NCBI RefSeq assembly: GCF_913776855.1
Contig: NZ_CAJYQD010000030.1
Location: 1-61,591 of the forward strand
Direction: 5' to 3'
Source of the DNA: an uncultured Sphingomonas sp.
GTDB lineage: Bacteria; Pseudomonadota; Alphaproteobacteria; Sphingomonadales; Sphingomonadaceae
DNA length: 61,591 nucleotides
Position numbers and translations under genes: made by a program. Under the pieces are notes generated by a model, which was not told the DNA's origin, made no database searches, and was given only the letters and a program-made list of their open reading frames with translations. Position 1 is the first letter of the stretch. Each line of letters starts with the position of its first letter. Of this stretch, positions 38,605-49,533 are shown in pieces.

Positions 38605-39407
38605 CAGTGGACGAAGCGCGCCACCACGTCGCGATACGAGCGGCTGACCTTCACCTGCGACCCGGATTCGAGGATCAGGAAGCATTCGCCGTTGGTATGC
38701 GGCTTCACCTGCTTGACCAGGTCGAGATTGACGATGGTCGAGCGGTGGACGCGCTGGAACCGGCGCGGGTCGAGGCGCTTTTCGAGGTCCTTCATCGTCT
38801 CGCGCAGCACCAGCGAATTGTCGCCGGTGTTGATGACCATGTAATCGCCCGCCGCCTCGATCATCTCGATCGTGTCGACATCGACGCGGAAGATCTGGCC
38901 GCGATCCTTGATGTTGATCAGCTTTTCGAAGCGGTTCGCGCCGACCGCATCGTCGCCTTCCGCCTCCATCTCGGCCGCCGTGTCGGGCGCGACCTCGGCC
39001 AGCACTTCCTTCAGCTTTTCGACCTCGGCCTGGCCCCGCTTTTCGGTCAGCCGCTGGCGCACGCGGTCGAGCGTATCGGCCAGGCGCGATTCCTCGACCG
39101 GCTTCATCAGGTAATCGACCGCCTGCGCCTCGAACGCGCGGATCGCGTGGTCGCTGTACGCGGTCACGAAGACGACCAGCGGCGGTTCGACCTCCATCAG
39201 TCCCTGCACCACCGAAAAGCCGTCAAAGCCCGGCATCTGGATGTCGAGGAACACGAGGTCGGGCTTGTGGGTCTTGATCGAACGGATCGCCTCGCGGCCG
39301 TTCTGGCATCGGTCGATGATCTCGACATCCTCATGCGCCTGCAGGCGTAGTTCGAGGCCCTGAATCGCCAACGATTCGTCGTCGACAAGGATGGTACGGA
39401 TGGTCAT
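38604..39407 (-). CDS. LytTR-family response regulator
   Basis: 267 residues. Receiver domain with phospho-acceptor Asp55 (LVFLDIQMPGFDGF), acidic pair DDE at 9-11 and Lys in YLMKPVEES. A linker of about 50 residues rich in Glu/Ala leads to a LytTR DNA-binding domain (about 165-265, with RFQRVHRSTIVNLDLVKQ and GSQVKVSRSYRD). It overlaps the LytS-type kinase gene by 4 bp (ATGA) and trhO by one base. Kinase, regulator and trhO are therefore probably one transcript. Confidence 0.94.
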   Translation of the reverse strand: MTIRTILVDDESLAIQGLELRLQAHEDVEIIDRCQNGREAIRSIKTHKPDLVFLDIQMPGFDGFSVVQGLMEVEPPLVVFVTAYSDHAIRAFEAQAVDYLMKPVEESRLADTLDRVRQRLTEKRGQAEVEKLKEVLAEVAPDTAAEMEAEGDDAVGANRFEKLINIKDRGQIFRVDVDTIEMIEAAGDYMVINTGDNSLVLRETMKDLEKRLDPRRFQRVHRSTIVNLDLVKQVKPHTNGECFLILESGSQVKVSRSYRDVVARFVH

Positions 39408-40504
39408 GCAGCCTCTTTGGTAACGTCTTGCGTCTGGTACGGCAGTTCGATCTCGACCACGAACCCGCCGTCATTGCCGGAACGGGTATCGAAACGATGG
39501 TCGGGGCCATATGCCTGTGCCAGCCGGTCCCGGATATTCTGTATGCCGACACCGGTGGACAGCGTCGGCCGCTTCGGTCCGTCGATCAAGCCGGGGCCGG
39601 TATCGGACACGGCGATCTGCACCCGATCCCCGGCCAGTCGAGCGGTGATCGAAATATCGGCCCCGTCCTCCTGCGGCGTGACCGCATATTTGATCGCGTT
39701 TTCGACCAGCGGTTGCAGCAGCAGCGACGGCAGCCGCGCGTGCGCGACGCGGCCGTCGATGTCGAAACTGGTGCGCAGGCGATCTTCGAACCGCATCTTT
39801 TCGATATCGAGATAGAGTTTGAGCGTTTCAACCTCCTGCTCCAGCGTGACATGCGCGGTCGGTTCGTTGGCCAGCGTATAGCGCAGGAACGACGACAGCC
39901 GGCTGAGCATGACATTCGCCTTCTCGGTCTGTTTCAGCAGCACGAGCGTCGAGATCGAATTGAGCGTGTTGAACAGGAAATGCGGGTTCAGCTGGTAGCG
40001 CAGCATGGCAAGCTGTGCGGAGGACGCCTGCATCTCCAGCATCCGCATCTCGTCGACCTGCTGTTCGACCACCAGGTAGAAATTGATCCCGAAATACAGT
40101 GCCGACCAGCCGGTCAGCACGGTGAAGTTCAGGAACAGCGTGCCCAGCACCAGCGACAGGCTGACATCGGGCGACACGTTGCGGATGAAGGTGAAGACGA
40201 ACGCGTCGATCAGCGAATAGGCAAAGGTCGCCGCCGACAGCGTACACATCGTCAGGAAGATCGCCGGCACCCGCGGCAGCGACCGGTAATAGCCGTACAG
40301 CACGCTCATCAGCAGCGTCAGGCAGTAACCGACGATCACCTCGACGATATTGCCCAGCACATTCTTCAGCGACGCGGCGCTGGCGACGGTCGAAACCGAT
40401 CGCAGCAGCAGATAGCCGGTCCAGCCGGCGGCCTGCAGCAGCCAGAAGGCGCGGTTCTTCTGTTCGAAGAAGGGGCGCGAGAAAATGGCGGGCTTCGGCG
40501 TCAT
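39404..40504 (-). CDS. LytS-family sensor histidine kinase
   Basis: 366 residues. Several membrane segments in the first 140 residues carry no recognised sensor domain. Then comes the His_kinase domain (PF06580) with phospho-acceptor His in YQLNPHFLFNTLNSISTL near residue 170 and the ATP-binding part (LLLQPLVENAIKYAV, SDTGPGL, GVGIQNIRDRLAQAYG). It pairs with the LytTR regulator downstream by overlap. The signal is unknown. Confidence 0.93.
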   Translation of the reverse strand: MTPKPAIFSRPFFEQKNRAFWLLQAAGWTGYLLLRSVSTVASAASLKNVLGNIVEVIVGYCLTLLMSVLYGYYRSLPRVPAIFLTMCTLSAATFAYSLIDAFVFTFIRNVSPDVSLSLVLGTLFLNFTVLTGWSALYFGINFYLVVEQQVDEMRMLEMQASSAQLAMLRYQLNPHFLFNTLNSISTLVLLKQTEKANVMLSRLSSFLRYTLANEPTAHVTLEQEVETLKLYLDIEKMRFEDRLRTSFDIDGRVAHARLPSLLLQPLVENAIKYAVTPQEDGADISITARLAGDRVQIAVSDTGPGLIDGPKRPTLSTGVGIQNIRDRLAQAYGPDHRFDTRSGNDGGFVVEIELPYQTQDVTKEAA

Positions 40505-40596
40505 GCGCTCCGTCAGTCGTCTTGTGCCCCGATGCGCGTCATAGCCGGGCGGGGGCGGGTTGGCAAAATGGCCTTAGCGCAAGCGGCCCCCAAACG

Positions 40597-40627
40597 AAAA
40601 CCGCCGCCCCGTTGCCGGGACGGCGGT
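40597..40627 (-). terminator. Terminator of the third TonB receptor gene
   Basis: Read on the minus strand: a 12-bp stem ACCGCCGTCCCG/CGGGGCGGCGGT (40627-40616 with 40611-40600, one wobble) with a GCAA loop, then TTTTC. It begins 27 bases past the receptor stop codon. Confidence 0.85.
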
Positions 40628-40653
40628 TGCCGTTTGGTGGGTCCGGGTAGGGC

Positions 40654-43131
40654 TTAGAAGCCGAACTTGATCGAACCGATGACCGTGCGCGGGTAGCCGA
40701 CCGAGAAGTTCGGGTTGCCCGACAGCGCATCGACCTGCGTGCTGATGTTGCCGAAATACTTCTCGTCGAACAAGTTGCGGACGTTCACCGAGAAGCTGGT
40801 GCGCTTCAGGCCGTACTGTTCGAGGCTGAAGCGCGCGTCCAGATCGACCAGCGTATAGGCACCGACAACGACGTCGTTGACGTCGGTCGCGAAGCGCTCG
40901 TCGACATACTTGCCCTGCACGCCGACGTTCAGCGGACCGTAGTTGAACTCCGCGCGACCACCGAACTGCCATTCCGGCGTTTCCGGCACCTTCTTGCCCT
41001 TCGTCTGCGCGATCGCCGTGCCGGCGGTCTGCACGTTCGAGAGCAGTTCGGTGTGGGTGTACGACGCGATCGCGGTCAGCCCCAACCAGGTCGTCGGACG
41101 GACCGTGACGGTGCCATCGAAGCCATAGCTTTCCACCGCACCGATGTTGCGGTCGAACGAGATGCCCTGATCGAAGTCGAACGAGGTAACGATACGGTTC
41201 TTGTACTTGATGTACCAGCCGGTCAGCTGCGACTGCACCATGCGGCTGTTGTAACGAACGCCGAGATCGAACGAGTCGGTCTTTTCCGGCTGCACGCCGA
41301 TGAACGGGGCGCGGTACAGATTGTCCGTGCGCGGTGCCGAGAAGCCCTTGGCATAGCTACCGAACATGCTGACGTTGGTGTCAGCAAAGTTGTAGGTGAA
41401 GCCGGCGTTGGGCAGCAACGCATCATACTTATAGGTCTGCGCGAACGGCGCATAATAGGGGGTCGCACCGGTGGTCGGGACGACCGCGTTCGGGGCGATG
41501 ATGCGCAGCGAGGCGACCGGTTCGCTGGTGCAATATGCGAAGCCCGAACCGCGTGCCTCGATCGGGCAGTAGGTTTCCAGGTTGCGCTTGAAGAACGGCG
41601 CGCGCAGGCCGACCTGCAGCGTGAACGCCCGGTCAAAGAAGCGGCCGATATATTCGCCCGAGATCTGGTTCAGCAGGGCCACCGACTTGCGATCACGCTG
41701 CGAGATCACGAACCCGTCGGCGGCAAGCACCGGACGACCGTTACGACCCGAGAAGATATCCTCCGGCATCCCGTTCGAATAGAGATAGCCCCATTCGCCG
41801 GTCTGACGGTGGTTCGCATTGTCGTAGGTATAGGCGACGCGGACGCGCTGGTCGTCGTTGAAGTCGTAGCGGAGCGACGCGATGCCAGTGTAGCGGTTGG
41901 TGTTGGTGATGTTGGGCGAGAAGAAGCGCACCGTGTCGCGGAAGTCGCCGTCACCGTTGAAATCGACACCCGGCGAGGTCGTCAGGCTACCCTTGGCGCG
42001 CGCCGAGTTCTCGGCCAGCGTCGAGGTGCCGCCGCCATGGGCCAGCGTGTACTGGTACGAACCGTCGAGCGTCAGCGTCAGCTGATCGGTCAGCGAGAAG
42101 CGCGAATTGGCGCGGACGTTGCCGGTGTTCGACGGGTTGACGCGAATGCCGTAATAGTTCGAGCAGTTGTTCGCCGCCTGCGCCGTGCCGTTGACCGGGG
42201 TCGGCGTCGAGCAGAACTCGTCATTCTCGAAATTGTTGACGGTTTCGAACTGGCTGTCGGTCAGGTCGATGCGGATCGGGTTCGACGGCGATGCATTGGC
42301 ATTCGCCGGGATGACCCCGGTGCCGAACAGGGTGCGCATGTCGCCCACCGAGACCGAACGGTAAAAGTTGTTCCGGTTCTCGTTGTAATGGCCCGAGATG
42401 CGGATGAAGTCGCCATTGTCGCCGAGCGGCTGGTAGATGCCCGCGTTGAACTGCTGCTTGCGGATGCCGCCCGGACCACGGAACTTGTCGTTCGACGCCT
42501 TCGACGCCGACAGGAAGGCGCGCGTGCCGAACGAGGTCAGGTTGCCGGTTTCGATCAGGCCGAACACGCGGTGGAAATCATAATCGCCGTACGAGGCGAC
42601 CAGCGTCGCCGACAGGGTTTCCGACGGAATCAGCGTGCGATAGTTGATCGTGCCACCGGCGGCCGATGCGGTCGGGCTGTCGACGTCGGTCGCGCCGAGG
42701 TTGACGTTGATCTCGTCGATCAGCTCGGGATCAAGCTGCTGGTTCGAATAGATCGCGTAGTTGCCCGAATCGTTCAGCGGGAAACCATCGAAGGTCAGCG
42801 ACACGCGGTTGTTGTCGAAGCCGCGGATGCGGATGTTGCCGCCGGCCGAACCGAACGGATCGCTCTGGGTGAAGTTCACGCCCGGCACGATGTTCAGCGC
42901 GTCGAGAACGGTGTTGCCTGGCGCCTGCTTCGCGATGAACTCCTGATCCAGCACGACGCGCGCCTTGGGGCTGTCGGGAATCTTGATGCCGTCGACGCCG
43001 TTCTGGACGCTCGAACCGGTCACGACGATTTCTTCCGATTCGAAATCGGTCGAACCGGTCGACTGCGCAAAGGCCGAAGCAGGCAGGAGGAGCGCGGCGA
43101 AGGCCACGCCGGCATAAAGCTTGGTGTTCAT
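40654..43131 (-). CDS. TonB-dependent receptor
   Basis: 825 residues. Signal peptide (LYAGVAFAALLLPASAFAQ), TonB box EEIVVTGSS, plug motifs AKQAPGNTVLDALNIVPGV and GGNIRIRGFDNNRVSLTFDG, and a barrel ending with the canonical terminal Phe (TVIGSIKFGF), which supports correct outer-membrane insertion. It is monocistronic with a strong terminator. Neighbours give no clue to its substrate; the LytS/LytTR genes are downstream on the same strand but separated by that terminator. Confidence 0.93.
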   Translation of the reverse strand: MNTKLYAGVAFAALLLPASAFAQSTGSTDFESEEIVVTGSSVQNGVDGIKIPDSPKARVVLDQEFIAKQAPGNTVLDALNIVPGVNFTQSDPFGSAGGNIRIRGFDNNRVSLTFDGFPLNDSGNYAIYSNQQLDPELIDEINVNLGATDVDSPTASAAGGTINYRTLIPSETLSATLVASYGDYDFHRVFGLIETGNLTSFGTRAFLSASKASNDKFRGPGGIRKQQFNAGIYQPLGDNGDFIRISGHYNENRNNFYRSVSVGDMRTLFGTGVIPANANASPSNPIRIDLTDSQFETVNNFENDEFCSTPTPVNGTAQAANNCSNYYGIRVNPSNTGNVRANSRFSLTDQLTLTLDGSYQYTLAHGGGTSTLAENSARAKGSLTTSPGVDFNGDGDFRDTVRFFSPNITNTNRYTGIASLRYDFNDDQRVRVAYTYDNANHRQTGEWGYLYSNGMPEDIFSGRNGRPVLAADGFVISQRDRKSVALLNQISGEYIGRFFDRAFTLQVGLRAPFFKRNLETYCPIEARGSGFAYCTSEPVASLRIIAPNAVVPTTGATPYYAPFAQTYKYDALLPNAGFTYNFADTNVSMFGSYAKGFSAPRTDNLYRAPFIGVQPEKTDSFDLGVRYNSRMVQSQLTGWYIKYKNRIVTSFDFDQGISFDRNIGAVESYGFDGTVTVRPTTWLGLTAIASYTHTELLSNVQTAGTAIAQTKGKKVPETPEWQFGGRAEFNYGPLNVGVQGKYVDERFATDVNDVVVGAYTLVDLDARFSLEQYGLKRTSFSVNVRNLFDEKYFGNISTQVDALSGNPNFSVGYPRTVIGSIKFGF

Positions 43132-43284
43132 AAGTCCCCTTTGAATCGCAGTGTCTGGCGCGACTCGAGTACGCTGGTTCAGGCGGTGGCATTCACCGTC
43201 CCGGCGCCAATGAACGCGCCATATTTCTATTTTGCGACAACCGGAAGCGGGGAACTCAGTCTCTTTCGGTGCGTTGCAAAAACG

Positions 43285-45432
<2,148 letters not shown>

Positions 45433-45502
45433 CTATCGGGGCGATGCGGGGCGATCAAGGGGGTGCGGGTTGCGAGGGGGACGGACGGCAGGACGCGGAG
45501 CG

Positions 45503-47569
45503 TTACGCCCCAGCTTCGCGTCCGGCGGCGCGGCGGATCGTCACGCGGCGTTCGACGACGATCGGGTGGTCGAAATGCAGCCCGGCGCGGCCATCCTCGG
45601 CCCAGCGCAGCGTCGCCGCCGTCCATTGTCCGCCACCGGTATCGATGCGCAGCGTCGTGCCGATCGCGGATTCGTCGAAATCGACCAGGTCGATCAGCGC
45701 GCCGTTGCTCGACAGGTCGCGGATGCGGGCCGAGCGACGGGTGCCGTTGACCTCGATCGTGGTCGACCGCAGCATCCGGGTGCGCGGCGAGCGTGGCGCC
45801 TTGGGACCGCGGGGCGTCAGCGCGCCGCCCTCCGCCAGCAATCGCGCCGCCGCCGCCCCGTTGTCGAGCGGCTGGCCATAGACGAAGCCCTGCACGTCGG
45901 TGCAGCCCAGGTCGCGCAGCGCGGTCAGTTCGTCGTGATATTCCACGCCCTTGGCAGTGATGTCGAGGCCCAGCGTGTCGGCCAGCGTCGTGATGGCGCG
46001 GACGACTGCGGCGTTGCGCCCTTCCGGATCGCCGATCCCGCGTACGCACGACCGATCGATCTTGATCCGGTCGAATTGCACGCGGCGCAGGCACGACATC
46101 GACGCCTGTCCCGCGCCGAAATCGTTGAGCGCGATGCGCACGCCGATGCCGTGCAATGCCGCGAAGGTGCCGATCGCGGCACGCATGTCGCGCAGCACGG
46201 CGGCTTCGTCGATGTCGAGTTCGAGCCGTTCGGGCGGCAGGCCCGACCGGGCGACGGCATTGGCGATGATCGCGGGCAGCGCGGGGTTGCCGAACTGCGC
46301 ATCCGACAGGTTCACGGAGAGGCGCGGCTGGCCCGGCCATGTGGCGGCATCGTGGCACGCGGTGCGCAGGACCCATTCGCCGATCGATTCGATCAGCTTG
46401 CTCTCCTCCGCCACGCCAAGGAACTCGGCGGGCAGCAGGGTGCCGCGCGTGGGATGTTCCCAGCGCAGCAGCGCCTCGAACCCGGTGATGCGGTTGTCGT
46501 CCAGCGCGACGAGCGGCTGGTACACGATCCGCATCTGGTCGAGCGACAGCGCGACGCGCAGATCGTCCTCCATCTGCCGCCGCGACCGGGCGCCATCGAG
46601 CATTGCATCGTTGAAGAAGCGGGCGACGCCGCGCCCGGCGTCCTTGGCGGCATAAAGGGCAAGGTCGGCATGGCTGACCAGTGCATCGGGGGTGGTGCCA
46701 TGGTCAGGCGAGACGGCGATGCCGACCGAACAGCCGATCGACACCGCCGCGCCGTTCAGGAAATAGGGCTGGGACAGCGCAGTAATGATCGCCTGTGCCA
46801 GCGCGGCCATTCCCGCCCGGCTGCCGATGCGCGGCAGGATGACCTTGAATTCATCACCGCCCAATCGCCCGACCAGTCCGGCATCGCCGACGGTGCGCAG
46901 CAGCCGCTGCGCCACCTGCTTGAGCAGCGCATCGCCGACCGGATGGCCCATCGTGTCGTTGACCGCCTTGAACCGGTCGAGGTCGAGCAGGAACAGTGCG
47001 GTGCCGTCATAGCCCGGCTGGGCTAGCGTCTGTTCCAGCGACATCCGCATCCGTTGCCGGTTGGCAAGGCCGGTCAGGCTGTCGAACAGGGCAAGGCGGG
47101 TGATCGCCGCGTCGGATTGCTGGACGGCGGCGATGTCGGTGCCGGTGCCGACGAACCCTTCGAACCGGCCATAGGGGTCGGTGAACGGGCTGCCCGATAC
47201 GGTCCAGTTGCGATCGCCCTGTCCCGATGCCGCCGGCGTCACGACATAGTTGGTGAAGGCGGTGCGCGCCGACAGGTGAAAGGCGATGGTGCGTTCGGCA
47301 TCGCCCTGTGCCGATTCGTCGCCGGCGATACGCAATATGTCGATCAGTGGCCGGCCGAGCGGATCGATGCCGGCGGCGTCGAACACCGCGACGATCTTGT
47401 CGCTCAGATACGAAATCCGGCCGTTGCGATCGGTCTGCCAGAACCAGTTGGGGCTGTGGTTTTCCGCCTCGCGGATCAGGCGATGGTCGCGGTCGGCCGG
47501 CGCGCGCGCGCTGTCGTCGGTCCCCTGGACCAACGACCGCAGTGCCGCCTTCAAACCGCCGCTCGTCAA
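45503..47569 (-). CDS. PAS-GGDEF-EAL-PilZ cyclic-di-GMP protein with degenerate EAL
   Basis: 688 residues from TTG 47569, preceded by GGGGAAG. Order: PAS (about 35-145), GGDEF (about 155-320, intact motif GRLGGDEF), EAL (about 340-580) and a PilZ-like C terminus (about 590-680, with RTRMLR and DLSSNGAL). The diguanylate cyclase site looks active. The EAL domain keeps EALLRW, NLS and KID, but acidic metal positions are changed: ELDIDE where ELxITE is usual, NDFGAG for DDFGTG, AKGVEY for AEGVE. Phosphodiesterase activity is therefore doubtful, and the protein may be a cyclase with c-di-GMP-binding modules. Confidence 0.9.
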   Translation of the reverse strand: MTSGGLKAALRSLVQGTDDSARAPADRDHRLIREAENHSPNWFWQTDRNGRISYLSDKIVAVFDAAGIDPLGRPLIDILRIAGDESAQGDAERTIAFHLSARTAFTNYVVTPAASGQGDRNWTVSGSPFTDPYGRFEGFVGTGTDIAAVQQSDAAITRLALFDSLTGLANRQRMRMSLEQTLAQPGYDGTALFLLDLDRFKAVNDTMGHPVGDALLKQVAQRLLRTVGDAGLVGRLGGDEFKVILPRIGSRAGMAALAQAIITALSQPYFLNGAAVSIGCSVGIAVSPDHGTTPDALVSHADLALYAAKDAGRGVARFFNDAMLDGARSRRQMEDDLRVALSLDQMRIVYQPLVALDDNRITGFEALLRWEHPTRGTLLPAEFLGVAEESKLIESIGEWVLRTACHDAATWPGQPRLSVNLSDAQFGNPALPAIIANAVARSGLPPERLELDIDEAAVLRDMRAAIGTFAALHGIGVRIALNDFGAGQASMSCLRRVQFDRIKIDRSCVRGIGDPEGRNAAVVRAITTLADTLGLDITAKGVEYHDELTALRDLGCTDVQGFVYGQPLDNGAAAARLLAEGGALTPRGPKAPRSPRTRMLRSTTIEVNGTRRSARIRDLSSNGALIDLVDFDESAIGTTLRIDTGGGQWTAATLRWAEDGRAGLHFDHPIVVERRVTIRRAAGREAGA

Positions 47570-47676
47570 TGCGCTTCCCCTGCGTGATGCGGGGCAAGGA
47601 TAGCGTCACATAAGTGAACGAATTCTTTGCACGGGCGGGCCATCCCCCTGTAGGGCGAGAAAGATTTTCGACAGAC

Positions 47677-49209
47677 ATGGACCCCAGGATGACCGTCACC
47701 ATCACCGAAGCCGACCTGATCGACAGCGTCGCCGACGCGCTCCAGTTCATCAGCTATTACCATCCGATGGACTATATCCGCGCGTTGGGAGAGGCCTATG
47801 CCGCCGAGACGTCGCCCGCGGCCAAGGACGCGATCGCGCAGATCCTGACCAACAGCCGGATGTGTGCGGAGGGGCATCGCCCGATCTGCCAGGATACCGG
47901 CATCGTCACGGTGTTCGTGAAATGGGGCCAGAATTGCCGCCTCGACAGCGACCGGTCGTTGCAGGAGGTCGTCGACGAAGGCGTGCGCCGTGCGTATCTG
48001 CACCCCGAGAACAAGCTGCGCGCCTCGATCCTCACCGACCCGGCGTTCACCCGGCGGAATACGAAGGACAATACGCCCTCGGTGCTGCACGTCGAAATGG
48101 TGCCGGGGGATACGGTATCGGTCGATGTCGCGGCCAAGGGCGGCGGGTCGGAAAACAAGTCCAAGTTCAAGATGATGAACCCCAGTGATTCGATCGTCGA
48201 CTGGGTGCTGGAGATGATCCCGCAGATGGGTGCCGGCTGGTGCCCGCCGGGCATGATCGGCATCGGCATCGGCGGCACGGCGGAAAAGGCGATGCTGCTC
48301 GCCAAGGAATCGCTGATGGCGCCGATCGACATGGGCCAGCTGAAGGCACGCGGGCCGCAGACCGACATCGAGGCGCTGCGGATCGAGCTGATGGACAAGG
48401 TCAATGCGCTTGGCATCGGCGCGCAGGGACTGGGCGGCCTGTCGACCGTGCTGGACGTCAAGATCCTCGACTGGCCGACCCATGCCGCATCGAAGCCCGT
48501 GGCGATGATCCCCAATTGCGCCGCGACCCGCCACGCGCACTTCACGCTCGACGGCAGCGGCCCGGCCTATCTGGAGCAGCCGAACCTTGCCGACTGGCCC
48601 GACGTCAACTGGACGCCGGACAAGGCGGCGATCCGCGTCGACCTCGACACGCTGACCCCCGAAGTCGTCGCGACGTGGAAGCATGGCGACCGGTTGCTGC
48701 TCAATGGCAAGATGCTGACCGGCCGCGATGCCGCGCACAAGCGGATCGCCGACATGCTGGCGAAGGGCGAGGCGCTGCCCGTCGATTTCCGCGGGCGCGT
48801 CATTTATTATGTCGGGCCGGTCGATCCGGTGGGTGAGGAAGTGGTCGGCCCGGCCGGCCCGACCACCGCGACCCGCATGGACAAGTTCACCCGCATGATG
48901 CTCGACCAGGGCCTGCTGGCGATGGTCGGCAAGGCCGAGCGCGGCGCCGATGCGACCAAGGCGATCGCCGAGGCCAAGTCGGCGTATCTGATGGCGGTCG
49001 GCGGCGCGGCGTACCTCGTCGCGCGTGCGATCAAGGGATCGAAGGTCGTCGGGTTCGAGGACCTCGGCATGGAAGCGATCTACGAGTTCGAGGTGCAGGA
49101 CTTCCCGGTGACCGTCGCGGTCGATAGCGAGGGGCAGAACGTCCACCACCTCGCGCCGCTCGTGTGGCGGGAAAAGATCGCGAAGGAGCGGTTGCTCGAG
49201 GGGGCGTGA
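47677..49209 (+). CDS. Class I fumarate hydratase ([4Fe-4S])
   Basis: 510 residues from ATG 47677; ATG 47689 is an equally plausible start. Converts fumarate to malate in the TCA cycle. The family sequence is clear: MCAEGHRPICQDTGIVTVFV (first cluster Cys in PICQDTG), GGGSENKSKFKMMNPSDSIV, and the central MGAGWCPPGMIGIGIGGTAE and IPNCAATRHAHF, which carry the other cluster cysteines. The C-terminal beta domain contains VGPVDPVGEEVVGPAGPTTA. Divergent from the GGDEF gene. Standard housekeeping function. Confidence 0.95.
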   Translation: MDPRMTVTITEADLIDSVADALQFISYYHPMDYIRALGEAYAAETSPAAKDAIAQILTNSRMCAEGHRPICQDTGIVTVFVKWGQNCRLDSDRSLQEVVDEGVRRAYLHPENKLRASILTDPAFTRRNTKDNTPSVLHVEMVPGDTVSVDVAAKGGGSENKSKFKMMNPSDSIVDWVLEMIPQMGAGWCPPGMIGIGIGGTAEKAMLLAKESLMAPIDMGQLKARGPQTDIEALRIELMDKVNALGIGAQGLGGLSTVLDVKILDWPTHAASKPVAMIPNCAATRHAHFTLDGSGPAYLEQPNLADWPDVNWTPDKAAIRVDLDTLTPEVVATWKHGDRLLLNGKMLTGRDAAHKRIADMLAKGEALPVDFRGRVIYYVGPVDPVGEEVVGPAGPTTATRMDKFTRMMLDQGLLAMVGKAERGADATKAIAEAKSAYLMAVGGAAYLVARAIKGSKVVGFEDLGMEAIYEFEVQDFPVTVAVDSEGQNVHHLAPLVWREKIAKERLLEGA

Positions 49210-49250
49210 TCCTGGCTCAGGGACGGGCGGGAGCGGATGACGCTCCCTTC

Positions 49251-49457
49251 CGTCATTCCCGCGAAGGTGGGAATCCATAGACACTGACGTTGCGGATAGA
49301 AGTGCGAGCGTTGCGTCTATGGGTTCCCGCCTTCGCGGGAACGACGATGGGGCGGACAACCTGTCCCCCTCAACGTCGTCATCCCGGCGCAGGCCGGGAT
49401 GACGGGGGTGCGTGACCTGATCCTTCCCAGTCACGTCACCCCAGCGCAGGCTGGGGT
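49251..49457. repeat. Cluster of intergenic palindromes
   Basis: Three hairpins in a 324-base gene-free gap. Arms 49251-49282 and 49315-49346 (CGTCATTCCCGCGAAGGTGG with CCGCCTTCGCGGGAACGACG) form a large stem-loop. A second hairpin GTCATCCCGGC/GCCGGGATGAC lies at 49378-49402, and a third ACCCCAGC/GCTGGGGT around 49438-49457. They separate the convergent fumarase and otsA genes. No coding potential is seen in 49210-49533. Confidence 0.82.
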
Positions 49458-49533
49458 CTCCCGGTAATGGAACGGGACAAGGGCCGCGCGAGACTCCGGC
49501 CGGCGCCGGGGTGACGAAATGCTCGGCTGGACG

